NCBI GenBank assembly: GCA_914767715.1
Contig: OU612069.1
Span: forward strand, 9,979,387-10,043,386
DNA: 64,000 nt
Reading direction: 5' to 3'
Source: Membranipora membranacea
Taxonomy: Eukaryota > Bryozoa > Gymnolaemata > Cheilostomatida > Membraniporidae
This document shows positions 38,921-50,249 of this stretch, one piece after another. Made by a program: the position numbers and the translations under genes. A model generated the notes under the pieces. The model saw nothing but the letters and a program-made list of their open reading frames with translations, searched no databases and was not told the origin of the DNA. Position 1 is the stretch's first letter; each line of letters begins with the position of its first letter.

Positions 38921-40330
38921 TAATGCAGAAAGTTAAAGAAAAAATAGGTGGTCAGAAAACATGAATAAGATGAACTTAGCCCTTTGGCGTATGAAGTTCT
39001 CAAAATCTGCCAGCATTGACAAGGCATAAACTGGCTAGGATTATACATCTTTTAAACTATCCCGATTATTATTTTATGTCTTGAAGGAATCATGGTGAGT
39101 GGCGAATTTTTATTTCTGTATTTGTAAATGGGTGAGAACTTCTTCTCACGTTGTCCATGCACACAACAAGTGCTGTCATCACCAAAATAATCATTAAACA
39201 GATCATGGTTATCACAAAAATATCTTCAAAATGTTTTAAATGTTTCATGTCCGGGAGAGACTGCAACAGTGACACGTTTTGTGCTAAAAGTTGGGTGTTT
39301 AAAGAAGACATTACATTTATATATCATTCGTATATATCATTGTAAAAATCTCAATCAGACTAGGGAACCAATGGGACCTTGTGTGCAGCAATCCTGCCAC
39401 AAATTAAAGGGTTAAAAATTCTAGACTTTATTGGGTGACCATGGGATAATCTCAGGGTTTATCTCCCCTGCAGAAAGCGGTAATGTGATGGGTGTGAGGC
39501 ATGCGCAACAATAAAAGAGGGCTATCATAAAAAAATACTCCATATTTCAGATCACTTGAGATTGGATATGAATTCTAAGTTTACTACCTCAACTGCCGAC
39601 TTTTAGCTCATGGTTGAGGGGCAACATCAAAATCAAAGATTCCAGAGAAAAAGGCGTTCAACTTGACATTGTCCTTGTCATGTCTGCGTTAAGATACAGC
39701 ATATAGTCCACCTTGTCTGACTGGAATTGAACTGGGATGTAGACCAGCGCTGCAGACACCAATCTCAGATATAACGGAGCACAATCACTGACATTACTCA
39801 TTTAAAATAAATCTCAAATCTCAAATAACCTTTTCCCTATTCCCTATTCCCTACATATTACATAGAATGGTGACACAGATTCTTGATTGATCCTTTGCTC
39901 TATAGATCACATAGACGTAATATATGGCCATATATTGTATCTATGCTAGATCATGGTTAGTATAGTATAAAAAAAGTTGGATTTCGAAGCCATTAAGGCT
40001 GTATAAACAATCGAGTTGGTCTAATAGTTGCCTTAGCACAGCAAAGTATTGGTGTAGCGTTATCTTATCTGATACTGCTTACTTACTAACCTTATTATGT
40101 TATATTGCCACATTACACTTGATGTTGTTAACCAGCACAGCATTGCGTAGTGACCTGTTATCAGTCCCTGTCGAAACCTTCGATAAAATATGCTATAACT
40201 CTTTATCATCTTTTGTGCAGCCGCCTACTGAGGAGGTCTTAGCAGTCACACAGGATATAGACAATTGTGGGTTGCTGACAATTGTTGGTTGCTAACCATT
40301 GTGGGGAGATTATCCAAATACAGCTCAACT
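38921..40330. other. Upstream region of the deaminase gene
   Basis: Strongly shared with 49290-51016 and more weakly with 58105-58555. Just before the ATG three related words (GACAATTGTGGG, GACAATTGTTGG, AACCATTGTGGGG) form a short direct-repeat cluster at about 40259-40305, conserved in copy 2. This is a candidate regulatory or 5' UTR element. No TATA box of the CAP type was seen. Confidence 0.45.
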
Positions 40331-43300
40331 ATGGCAGCAAGCTCTCTAGATGGTGAGTATCTGTGATTGGTGTTCGCTATGTTTAGATTGACACTATATT
40401 CTTAGCCTTGTCAAAAAAGATTAAGTCTTTATTAGATGTCCACCTGTAGCTCCCTGTAGTGACCTCAGCAGCTCTGATGTGACTCATGCGATTCTGGAAA
40501 TTTATTCTCAACATCGTCATTGTAGTCATGATGAGCCCTAGCTGCCCTAGTCTTGACTCACAGTTGAGTCCTATGCATAACGAGAAACAACTCACTCACT
40601 TGCAGCCTTGTCAGTATATTAGTATATATCCCAATGGTGGGTAAAAGTTCTCAACGGCTTTTGATTTTCTAGAATAAGAATAGGAAACACGTCATGATTA
40701 GCAAACTGAAGCTTGTGATCAAAAACATTTCGGGTCGTGTGGTGGCCATTATTTGTCTATTGCTGAGAACCCCATGGTGTTTTGGTGTTTTGGTGTTCCT
40801 GACATACATCACTGCCTCGTTCTACTGACAAAAATTTACCTGCCTTATGTATGATGTTTGGATGACATAATCATTACTATGGTTATGGCACACAATTAGA
40901 CCAGGTTCTTGATTCCACACCTTATTTTTAATTCAACAATTTGACTACCTTTTCCATTCAACCTGATAGTGTTTGGAGTTAGTTTTTCATTAAACAACAT
41001 GAGACAACTCTAAACTTTAAATGCGACATCACTCACCTGGCAACTGGCACTCAACGTCACATCACAGCTTTGATGGAAATTGGGATCACATCAGAGGTTA
41101 ACCAATAGATCGATGGGTTTTTGGAGATGAATTAGAATTGAGCCTGAGATTTTTCATGTTTTTTGGGCTGAGAAAAAAATAACAAGACAGAAGAGCCTGC
41201 CTAAAACTACCTGAGCCCCTAACCACTCTCTCTGCAGTCACACACGCCATTTCTCTGTGCTGTATAAAGATCACAAGACAATAAAACAGACAAATAAATA
41301 AGTGAGACGTGCCTGAAACTCTTTCTTTGTTTTTGGACTAAACTGAAGATGGGATTCACAAGCCGATATATTTTTAGCAAAAAAGTGGTAATCAAGGGAT
41401 TAAATTAAATCTCCTATAGGGAGTCATCGTAGCGTCAATTATTTGTTTACATTTTTTTCTTTCCTTTATAGGTGAAAAGCTCTTAAATAGATTTATAAGA
41501 TCTGGGTTACATGGAGTGACTCAGACAGGGGCAGTTATTGTTGTCCAGAACAACCAAACAGGGAAGACTAGGATCTTCCGGAAAGAAGACGGAGACAGAT
41601 CCCAACACGCTGAAGATTTGATGATACCAGAATTAGAGACGGCTGTTAAGCGTGCAGGCACGAGGAGAATAAAATTCTTTATATATTCTGTAAGACATAA
41701 CTAGTGATGGTATAATTCAGCATTTCAGTGTGACTCATGGCCTACAAGTAAACAATATTGTATCATATCAAACCAACAAGAATAATCTAAAAGTGTATCA
41801 GTATCAAATTTATCTTGATAGGGAAAATTAGAGGTGCTCAGAAGTCAGACTTATATAATTGTGTTCTGAAAGTCGCATTTATATCACTAGTCATAATTGT
41901 TTTTCTTTACCTTTCCTTTAGTGCGCTGGCATCACTGCAATATCTTTATGTCAGTTTGAACAAATTGAGGTCCTTGGTTTGTTAATTTTCTGGTATTCTA
42001 GTCCGGTTTTCTTTTTACTGGTAATGATTCTGAGGGAGAGCAGTAGGTGAAAGTTTTTGTGGTTGTCTTATCAAGATGCAGATCTCAAGAAACCGAGATC
42101 CATCTTGTTACAATCACCATAGTAAACATCTATCATTGGTTCTTCAGTCAGGGGATGCCTTCAACCCTGGTGCGATGACTCAAGTGGTAATCATACATAC
42201 CACTAAATGCTCAGGGGTTTGGTTTCAAGTTTCAATGGAAAAGCAAATTGGGAATTTACATAAGAACATTGCCGGCCCATATTCGTTGCTCTGTGTTTTT
42301 TTTTGGGGTTTTAAAATTATAGCAATAAACCTAATATCTTATACCCATAAACAAATAAATAGTATTTATGTTTATGCTTATACCTGTATTGATTAATGGC
42401 ATATTATTGTCATCGATCAACCAAACCAAAGTGTTATTTGGTTTCTATACCAGATAGTGAAATGGCCATTTTTTACAAAGCAGATAAGGGAGTTGAATAA
42501 AGTTGTTTACAAGAAATTGTTAAATATATTATGCTCTCACTTCACAACCATATAGCAAAATGTATTTTTTAGTAAAGAAATTAGAAAATTTAGCTACAGA
42601 AATTTCCATTACAAGTGTTATAAGTGATCGCCGATTCTCCTGCATTCACATCAGCATTTCCCTCATCCATCTAAACAACAGAGACGAAATGAACAAAATA
42701 ATCTCATCAATTTGGTTTTTATCCTTTAATTTTAGAGTTATTCACCATGTGACAGGTGTGTGCCAAAGCTGATAGATTTCATCGAAGAACATCCAAACGT
42801 AGAGCTGGTGATAAAGACTGCCGGATTGTATAATGTAGAGCGTGATACCTGCGGACAGTGTAATAACTACAACATGGGGAAAAATATAAACTGGTACAAC
42901 AACTCAACTCAAGGTATCAAGGATCTGTTGCAGACACCAAAAGTTACGATCGGCGCTTTCGAATATGAAGATTGGGAGGAGCTAGCTAAGCTGATCAAGA
43001 ATAAAACTGGTAAGTATACATCCATAATAAGGTTAGAAATATCAAGATATTAGACATTGTGATGTTTAAATCGATAGTTACCATTCCGGCCTGAGATTCT
43101 CTGCGTCCATTATTGTTGTCTGTTTTATCATCATCTTTCCCAGGAATCAGAGGTACTGACAGCATTGATAAATAACTGACCTGTACGTTATGATGTTGGT
43201 CGGCTGTTATGCCATTTATGTGTTGAAAAAGTGACCGGGGGGGGGGGGAGAGTCTTTTGATAAGACACAGCAACAAAATTTATCTATTTTGAAGACCGAA

Positions 43301-43732
43301 TGTGATAAAGATTGATCTAGTTGAAAGACTCCCAAGATTTGAATTTTGCGTGGGTTATTGATCAAATTAAAGATTGTTATTTTTAACCTTATATTAATCA
43401 CAATTGTTTAAGTTGCTGCCAATCAATGCAATTGCCATTATTAGTAGGGGGCCAAATGACTTCTGACTTTCGGAACACAAATAAAAAGCGCTACTCATAT
43501 CTGAATGGACTGTCTCATTGTGTGAAAAACTTCAGCTCTCTCCTCTATTGTAGGAGATGACGTGACATACACTAAGGCTCTTTACAAAGCCAATATACGA
43601 TGTGATAGGAATGGTCGATTGTCATGGCACGATCACACTACTGATCAACATTTCAAGGGAGATAAGAGAAAATGGAGTAGATGCGATGAGGACAAGCTCC
43701 AGCAGCAGGATTATGACAGTCTTTCTGATTAA
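40331..43732 (+). CDS. AID/APOBEC-like cytidine deaminase
   Basis: Predicted exons: 40331-40352, 41472-41689, 42736-43009 and 43554-43732 (TAA at 43730); phases 1-0-1, 230 residues. Exon 2 carries the catalytic H53-A-E55. Exon 3 opens with SYSPCDRC, giving P84-C85-x2-C88, so the motif is HxE-x28-PCx2C. The S-x-S-P-C word, the following helix and strand (FIEEHPNVELVIKTAGLYN, resembling FLRGNPNLSLRIFTARLYF of AID), and the downstream GIKDLLQ...VTIGAF...DWEELAKLI match the AID/APOBEC fold rather than CDA or tRNA deaminases. Such enzymes deaminate cytosine in single-stranded DNA or RNA. No signal peptide, so likely nuclear or cytosolic. Additions: a C119-x2-C122 insert after LYN, and an exon 4 module C188-x8-H-x-H-x15-C215. 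In-frame stop precedes a zinc-finger exon at 44600. Substrate is unknown; expression was not tested. Confidence 0.88.
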
Positions 43733-44599
43733 TTCGATCAGCTCACAACCATCAGCAGCTCAAGACACATCAGCAGGTGGGTCACTAGTGTAATAATAAC
43801 ATAACATAACACAACATGAAAAAATATTCCACAACATTTACATTTTCTGTCATGCTATGGGTAGGTAACTCCAAAAGCTGGCATTGTATCTAGTATATAA
43901 ATCGAAACAGGTTGTGTGCAAAAATATGTGTGGAGAGCTTATTCTAGGCCAAGAAGTTACAGTTAAGCTAGAATTAAAAATGCATATTTTGGTGTTAAAT
44001 GGACCATTCCATATTTTGACTTCGTTATAGTCAAAATGGTCTACGTTACTGTCCATTATTACGATTACAATGTGAGTACTGAGTAAGACACTGGTTGCAA
44101 AGTATTCTGCTCCATTCCAATCTCAAATTCAAGCCCCTTTCCACCACAAAAACCATTTCTGCTAATCTCCTCACAGTGGTAGTTAACCTCACTGAAATAG
44201 ATCTCTTACACCTCTTTACATGAATATTATTAATCGGGCGCAAAAATATCGAATTGTCGTGGGGTTTTGTGCCATCAACACTTAGCTTGGTCAGAGTTTC
44301 CGCTGAGGGGACCAGGAGGACTGAGTGTCACCAGAGACCACATTGTTCCCAATTCTTCAACCCATTATTGCTTTAAAACAGAATCAGCATCTAAACACAA
44401 ACACAATGTGCCTTCCCCAAAATACCTGCTGTTCTAAATAAAGTAATATAGTCAGGGTACCATCACTCTGATTCTGTGTTTTGCTCAGTATCACTATGAC
44501 CCTTGCTAGTATGATATTATTAAAATTTTACGCAAAATTCATATTACGTACTAGCTTGTCAACTCTGCATAATAATAACTTCTTAATTTTTCTTCTTAG

Positions 44600-44727
44600 A
44601 TGGGGCAACAATAGCTGGTGGTTCGGAACAGGAACAAAATCATATAAATTGTTACGTTTGCAACAAAACATTCAAAGCCGGCTGCCGCTTGGCCATCCAT
44701 ATTCAGAAAGTGCATAAAGTAAAGTGA
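44600..44727 (+). CDS. Candidate C-terminal C2H2 zinc-finger exon of the deaminase gene
   Basis: After the acceptor TTCTTCTTAG the phase-1 frame reads DGATIAGGSEQEQNHIN and then a C-x2-C-x12-H-x4-H zinc finger (CYVCNKTF, RLAIH, KVH), ending at TGA 44725-44727. The conserved Phe and Leu of a classical C2H2 finger are present. It needs an upstream exon ending in phase 1, as in the deaminase exons. However, the obvious exon 4 frame stops at 43730, and the next donor (after 43776) would be in phase 2. It may therefore belong to an alternative isoform, or the junction may be broken. A homologous but truncated finger follows copy 2. Confidence 0.6.
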
Positions 44728-45267
44728 TTGTTTTGATTTTGAAGGTATATATAAAATAATTTTCATCACCACAATATTTTCTTGTTTTAAAGAAAATGTT
44801 GGTGAAAGGGAGGAGTGGTTACCTGTTTGAACTCCTATTTATTCAATACATATTTAAGTGCCATTGCCAGTTTGTCTGTCTGTAGCTTAGGTGTTTTTTT
44901 TTCAGTTTTGCTTCGTATTAATCTATTTATTTGGTTGGCTTGAAAGTATACAAAGAACAAGTAGTTATAAAGGCAAAATCCTGATGACCTCTTTTATTTA
45001 TTAGTTCAACATCACAGAAACTATAGTCCTAGATTCCTTATATATTATACAAAATTATATGAGACCGTGTGTTACTGAATATTGAAAGCATCTCATTGAA
45101 ATTTTTCATCGACCCATAATAGTAATTTATGATATTTAGTGAATGATTTATCCCTATTTCTTTTGAGTATCTTAGGAAAATCATGATGAAACAACTGAGT
45201 ATTTTGTTATACTAATGAATTTATCTTCTCAAATAAATGATTGGTTTCTCACATTGCCTGCTAAACA
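44728..45267. other. Intergenic, nothing recognised
   Basis: AT-rich DNA after the zinc-finger exon; it probably includes the deaminase 3' UTR. Confidence 0.4.
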
Positions 45268-45747
45268 GTGGTCAAACAGCGTGGTCAAACAGCGTGGTCA
45301 AACAGCGTGGTCAAACAGCGTGGTCAAACAGCGTGGTCAAACAGCGTGGTCAAACAGCGTGGTCAAACAGCGTGGTCAAACAGCGTGGTCAAACAGCGTG
45401 GTCAAACAGCGTGGTCAAACAGCGTGGTCAAACAGCGTGGTCAAACAGCGTGGTCAAACAGCGTGGTCAAACAGCGTGGTCAAACAGCGTGGTCAAACAG
45501 CGTGGTCAAACAGCGTGGTCAAACAGCGTGGTCAAACAGCGTGGTCGAACAGCGTGGTCGAACAGCGTGGTCGAACAGCGTGGTCGAACAGCGTGGTCGA
45601 ACAGCGTGGTCGAACAGCGTGGTCGAACAGCGTGGTCGAACAGCGTGGTCGAACAGCGTGGTCGAACAGCGTGGTCGAACAGCGTGGTCGAACAGCGTGG
45701 TCGAACAGCGTGGTCGAACAGCGTGGTCGAACAGCGTGGTCGAACAA
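45268..45747. repeat. 13-bp satellite in two sequence blocks
   Basis: Twenty-one units of GTGGTCAAACAGC (45268-45540) are followed abruptly by 15 units of GTGGTCGAACAGC (45541-45735) and a partial unit. Within each block I see no variants. The unit length is 1 modulo 3, so every frame reads the same peptide cycle and all are open; I do not regard them as genes. Confidence 0.95.
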
Positions 45748-47546
45748 GAGAGTAAATGCTGGTAGTAATAGGAAGTAAGCATTTTTCTTTATGGGAAGAA
45801 ATACCAGAGAGGTTTGATTTAATAAGCCATACTTAGGAAAAAATGCACTGGCGAATCACCAAAGTGAAACGTGTGCTTTAGATGAGAAACCATTGTGTCG
45901 CAGGCGATTACGCTCAGTATCAAAATATTTTAATATTTGTACGAAATGGCCAAGCGTCAAATGATAACAACCTGGTTTGCTTTGATTCGCTAAGGTTTTG
46001 CTTTGCTGAGTCGCTTTGAAATAATCAAGTGCGTTTCTATCTTAAAGGAGTTTGAGATAGCAAACTTAGACTTCTTATCATAGGTAAGTCTGATCGCGCC
46101 TAGATGATTCATACTATCAAAGTAAAATCTTGTGTACGTTGATTTGTCAATTATTTGATGCAAACTATGTGACGGTATAATAGTTTTATGAAATCTTAAT
46201 CTGTCATTCCTCCAGCTTATTTCATGATATTTGAATCTATCGATGTAGTGCCGTAGATGAAGGATGTTCACCGCCAGGCGATTGGTGCTACAAGAGTCTA
46301 AGGTTCGAGTCCCACTGGAGGGCGGAGATGACGTTGCAAGGTCAATTGTTCTAGCCCACAGCACCCTCGGGTGTAGCCTGTCTCGACAAGCTTTGTTCGA
46401 TGGGGGGGGGAACAAAGCTTGCCAACTCGTGCACTGCTCGATGTCGAGCAGCCGATATTAAATATTGTCATGATAACTTCTCTATCACACCAATCAGTTT
46501 GTATAGGACTAACTGAGTTGTGTTTTCTTGTCTTTTCAGAACACAACTTCCCCCCCCCCCCCCCACCGAACAAAGCTTGTCAAGACAAGCTACCTCGGGT
46601 GTATATTCAAATATTACTATTCCTATTGTTTAAGTCCTTCTGTTATTATATGTCAACATCATTTCTTTATTGTAGCTTATGAAGTAACAAAAGCCTCAAA
46701 CGTGATCACCCTCAGCTTCTCCTTCTCAGCTTCTCCATATTGTGGGTTAGTTATCTAGAGGTGAATGGTGGCTCATATATTACTCTCCTTGTGATCGGCC
46801 AGGTTTTTCTGTATAACTATGTGTTCATATTGATGTATCCTGTATATATTGACAAGCTTAGTGTATTGGTTTAAAAGCAATATCAAGCAGAGATGATATA
46901 CCAGGGAGTTTGGGACCTGGATATACAAACACCAACTTTGGGGTTGCCTCCTCTATTGCATGCAGCCTATAGAATACAGAAATTTTTTTTCAAATATTAT
47001 AATGAAATGGGGAAAGTACGCGTGAAAATGGAAACCCTTAGATTACTTGATTTTGACAGTAGCTTGTTTAAAGAGTTGACAATCTTTTACCCTCCTAAGA
47101 TTATCAACCCCACCTATCATCTAATGAACATTGCATGTTAAGACCATAAGAGTACCACATTTCCCAACTTTATGCTCTGGGAAATGGGAGGCGGGGATCA
47201 AGTTCAGTAAGTGTTTTCAGTACGAGAATGGCTTGGCTGAACTCAACATGTCAGTGCCAATGGCTGAGTAGTGCCAATTTCAGTTTTGGCATCTTGCTGC
47301 ACATCCAGTTCAGGAGGTCTATTATGGCACATTCACATTCTCAGTATGAAGATGTGGGCGCCTTGCGTCCCTCTTCAGGAACAGCCTTCTTTTTCGTACT
47401 CAACAGTAAGAATAGGAAAAAACTTGAGCAATTAGTATATTATTTGAACATTTCAAGAGCAAATTGTGAACGGGGAAAGCTTCTATCCACCCTTCCACCC
47501 CAAACTCCGCCTACATCTACCCAAACTCCAAGCTAGTAAGTTTGAA
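45748..47546. other. Spacer between duplicated blocks, repeat-rich, no gene
   Basis: Contains a tRNA-like repeat at 46271-46330 (B box GGTTCGAGTCCC at 46302-46313). It also holds two inverted members of a G-tract repeat (46378-46425 and 46550-46596). I recognise no protein domain in the short frames. Confidence 0.45.
46271..46420 (+). repeat. tRNA-derived SINE-like repeat
   Basis: GCCAGGCGATTGGTGC followed by GGTTCGAGTCCCAC, a good B box at 46302-46313. Decayed relatives are at 36094 and 49147. Confidence 0.5.
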
Positions 47547-48282
47547 AGTCTGAAACTGTTTGCCCCCGCCTGGCGACCCCCAGGCGGTGGTGGCGGTAGT
47601 GGCGGTGGCTATATGTTGAGAAATCCCAAAGTTATAAATTTGTGTAAATTAGGGTTCATCTGAAAATCTGTAGCTTTTACGTTACGCATTGATCGAGGTC
47701 CCAGCCAACCTTTTAAACCACAGGCAAGCTGCTGACCAGAACTTTTACAGGTGGTCTTCAATATAGCATTATTAAACTTACACAAAGATGAGAAATGCAG
47801 CCTCACGACCATTCATGTTTGGCCGTATGCTGTTTCAGAACGCGGCATTATAAAATGACTTCCCACCATCTTATCTTGAGATGAATAGTGATCTCAATGT
47901 TGATACTTATACTCCATTTTTCCCTTGTTATTCTTCTGCGTTTATTAATTTGCAGTAATTGCCATCTATTGTAGAACAGTGTTAATTCAGACTTTATAAT
48001 TCAGAACTTGGTCCCTCCAGCCAGATCTCAATGCATTCTAATGCCACTTAATTCAGACTCCGCTTAATTAGAACAAACTTTTGTTTTTGAATTAAGTCAA
48101 CTGCACTGTATTGTAGTTCTGAAACCTGAAAATGCAACATTGTGATTTGATATTGGCGATTGGGAAAAAAAGTCTCAAATACCTAAAACTCTAGTCATTA
48201 AAGATTAAAATTATTCTCCTCTGAACTGAAACTATTTCACCATTTCGCTATTCTTAATCTCAGCATTATTTTTGTTTTGTAG

Positions 48283-48325
48283 TGGCAATATCCTCGGTCA
48301 GAAGCCATTTATAAGAGAAGCTTAG
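48283..48325 (+). pseudogene. Orphan terminal exon of CAP gene 5
   Basis: Acceptor TTTTGTAG then GGCAATATCCTCGG, encoding GNILGQKPFIREA and TAG, as in the exon at 35369. No CAP exons 1-4 precede it in the duplicated block, so it is a stranded exon. Confidence 0.9.
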
Positions 48326-49814
48326 ACAACAAGGTCTAAAATACACAACGATGTATCTGACACGACCCCAGCTGCTGACCACGCTAAGCTATTAAAGAGA
48401 ATATATTGAACCAAACCCTTTTACTCGTTTTGACTTCTGCCTAAAATGTCATATTTTGTTTTGCATGAATATAAATAGTTTGTATTTTTCTCTTTTCTGT
48501 GCTTGCTTGCTAATGCTTCTTTTTATGGCTTTCTATTATTTTAAAATGTGGTAGAGCCATAGCCACTGGCCCTACCCATAAATACATCACTAGTGGTAGG
48601 GCCATAGCCACTTGCCCTACCCATAAATACATCACCAAATGCAATAAACTGTATATTAATTACTGATATGTATACTGTTAACGGAAACATCTCGATCATA
48701 CTTATGTGGAAGCAGTGAATTGTAAAGTAATCATACAAAATATTATTGTGAGGTCTATCTATTCAGCTTTGACACCCACATACTATCATCATGTTGAATT
48801 TGAAATAAGACTGAATTTAGCTTTAACAACAACAAATCCTAAAATTGAGCAAAAGATTATTTTTTGCTTCAGTTTTCTCATGTTAAATTGCCCCAGAGTA
48901 CAAACAATATATCGGGTATATTATGTACATACAAAGAGTCCCTGCAATGGGTCGCGTAAGGCCAACAACCCTAACACGTATGCTGTGTTTCATAGGATGG
49001 CAATTGGTGGAATGGAACAAGCTTGTAGGAAGAGAGTGCACGACTCTTGAGTAGTGAATAGCAATAGCAATAGCAATAACAATCAACCCATAATTTTTGG
49101 GATAGTGAGATGGCGCAATTGGTTTGTTAGCCATTTTTTTTCACTGCCAGGCGATGGTGCTGCAGGAGTCGTCGGTACTATTCCCACTGAGGGAGTTTTT
49201 TCCAGGTTGAACGTTCCAGCCCTCTTATTTGTCTTTGTTGTATCTCTCTCCTATTGACCTGGACATTGGGACAAATAATGACTATAAAGAAAAAATAGGT
49301 GGTCAGAAAACATGAATAAGATGAATTTAGCCTTTTGGTGTACATAGTACTCAAAGTCCTGCCAACCGGCATTTACAAGGCAAAATCTGGCTAGGATTAT
49401 ACATTTGATATTGATAAACCATCCTGATTATTATTACTGAAAAATTCCAATGATCAGAAAACAACAGGTCGCCTCTAAAAGTTGCTCTAAATTATCGGAC
49501 AAGATAACCAGTCGACCAAAGTGGCCCCAAGGCCGAACTGAGTCGCTACGCTATCAATCAGTTATCGCCTCATGGAACCTAACTAAATTTCTTCTGAGGG
49601 CAGGAACATTGCAGATGTCTTAGATTTATTCCTATATTTGTAAATGGGTGAGAATTTCTCACATTGACCATGCACATAACAAATGCTGTCGTCACCAAAA
49701 TAATCATCAAAATGTTTTAAATGTTTCATATCAGGGAAAGAAACTGCAACATTTCGTACAAAAAGTTGGGTGATATAAAGGAGACATTACATTTATATAT
49801 CATTCATATATATC
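48326..49814. other. Duplicated flank with decayed SINE-like repeat; no gene
   Basis: Counterpart of 35412-36230 and of 38930 onward, with a small tandem repeat of a TAGGGCCATAGCCACT-type word at 48553-48633. The tRNA-like head at 49147 matches 36098. Confidence 0.45.
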
Positions 49815-50249
49815 CAGGGCTCTCAACCACTCAGATTTAGCTCGAGTTACTCAGGTTTTTGGGTTCAACTCAGGCAACTCAGGGGATTTTAGAATATAAG
49901 GTAAAAACTCAGATTTGCCTCATACTCATTGAAGTTGGGGAATTCCTCTCGGTTGTATGATTATAAAGAAACAAGTTTATGTTGTGATATATGAAATACA
50001 TTAACTAGGACGAATTTTACAGTCATTCTATATGAATGATCAGCTAACAACTCTAAAAAGCCAGTAACATTTATATGCAGAGGCCTAAATTGCTCTCTAG
50101 GCTTTGGCGGCCGGACCCATTGAGGAGGCTAACAGAGCTCTAAAACTGTGAGCTGCTTGTGCACAGGGCGTTTCAGGCCTTTGTAATGCCACCTGCAACA
50201 CGGTATCGGCAAAACTCAGGTTTTGGATCCTTCCAGGTTGAGAGCCCTA
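49815..50249. mobile_element. Non-autonomous hAT-like MITE (435 bp)
   Basis: Terminal inverted repeats are CAGGGCTCTCAACC at the left and, read inward from the right end, TAGGGCTCTCAACC. The 8-bp target duplication TATATATC flanks both sides (49807-49814 and 50250-50257). hAT elements make 8-bp duplications and often end in YAGGG. Copy 1 near 39325-39345 has the empty site. No transposase inside. Confidence 0.88.

Larger units (their letters stand above)
34757..44735 (+). repeat. Segmental duplication, copy 1
   Basis: It runs from intron 4 of CAP gene 5 through the deaminase zinc-finger exon, and aligns with 47547-57695 in order and orientation. It carries the LINE at 36231-38920, which copy 2 lacks. 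It lacks the hAT-like MITE, the palindromic MITE, the exon 4 transposon and the two satellite expansions present in copy 2. Confidence 0.85.

Noticed and set aside
41516-41704. Deaminase exon 2 read through to the TAG after VRHN as a short protein
   Set aside because: The TAG lies in the intron: TCT|GTAAGA is a good donor, and joining to 42736 gives the continuous IYS-SYSPC motif.
40331-43732. Ordinary cytidine, dCMP or tRNA adenosine deaminase
   Set aside because: Those carry T-L-E-P-C or M-P-C-type words. Here the word is S-Y-S-P-C, followed by an LY strand and the AID-like C-terminal segments.
45215-45782. Long frames in several phases on both strands across the 13-bp satellite
   Set aside because: The unit is 1 modulo 3 and has no stop in any phase, so open frames are automatic. 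No start context, domain or splice structure supports a gene.
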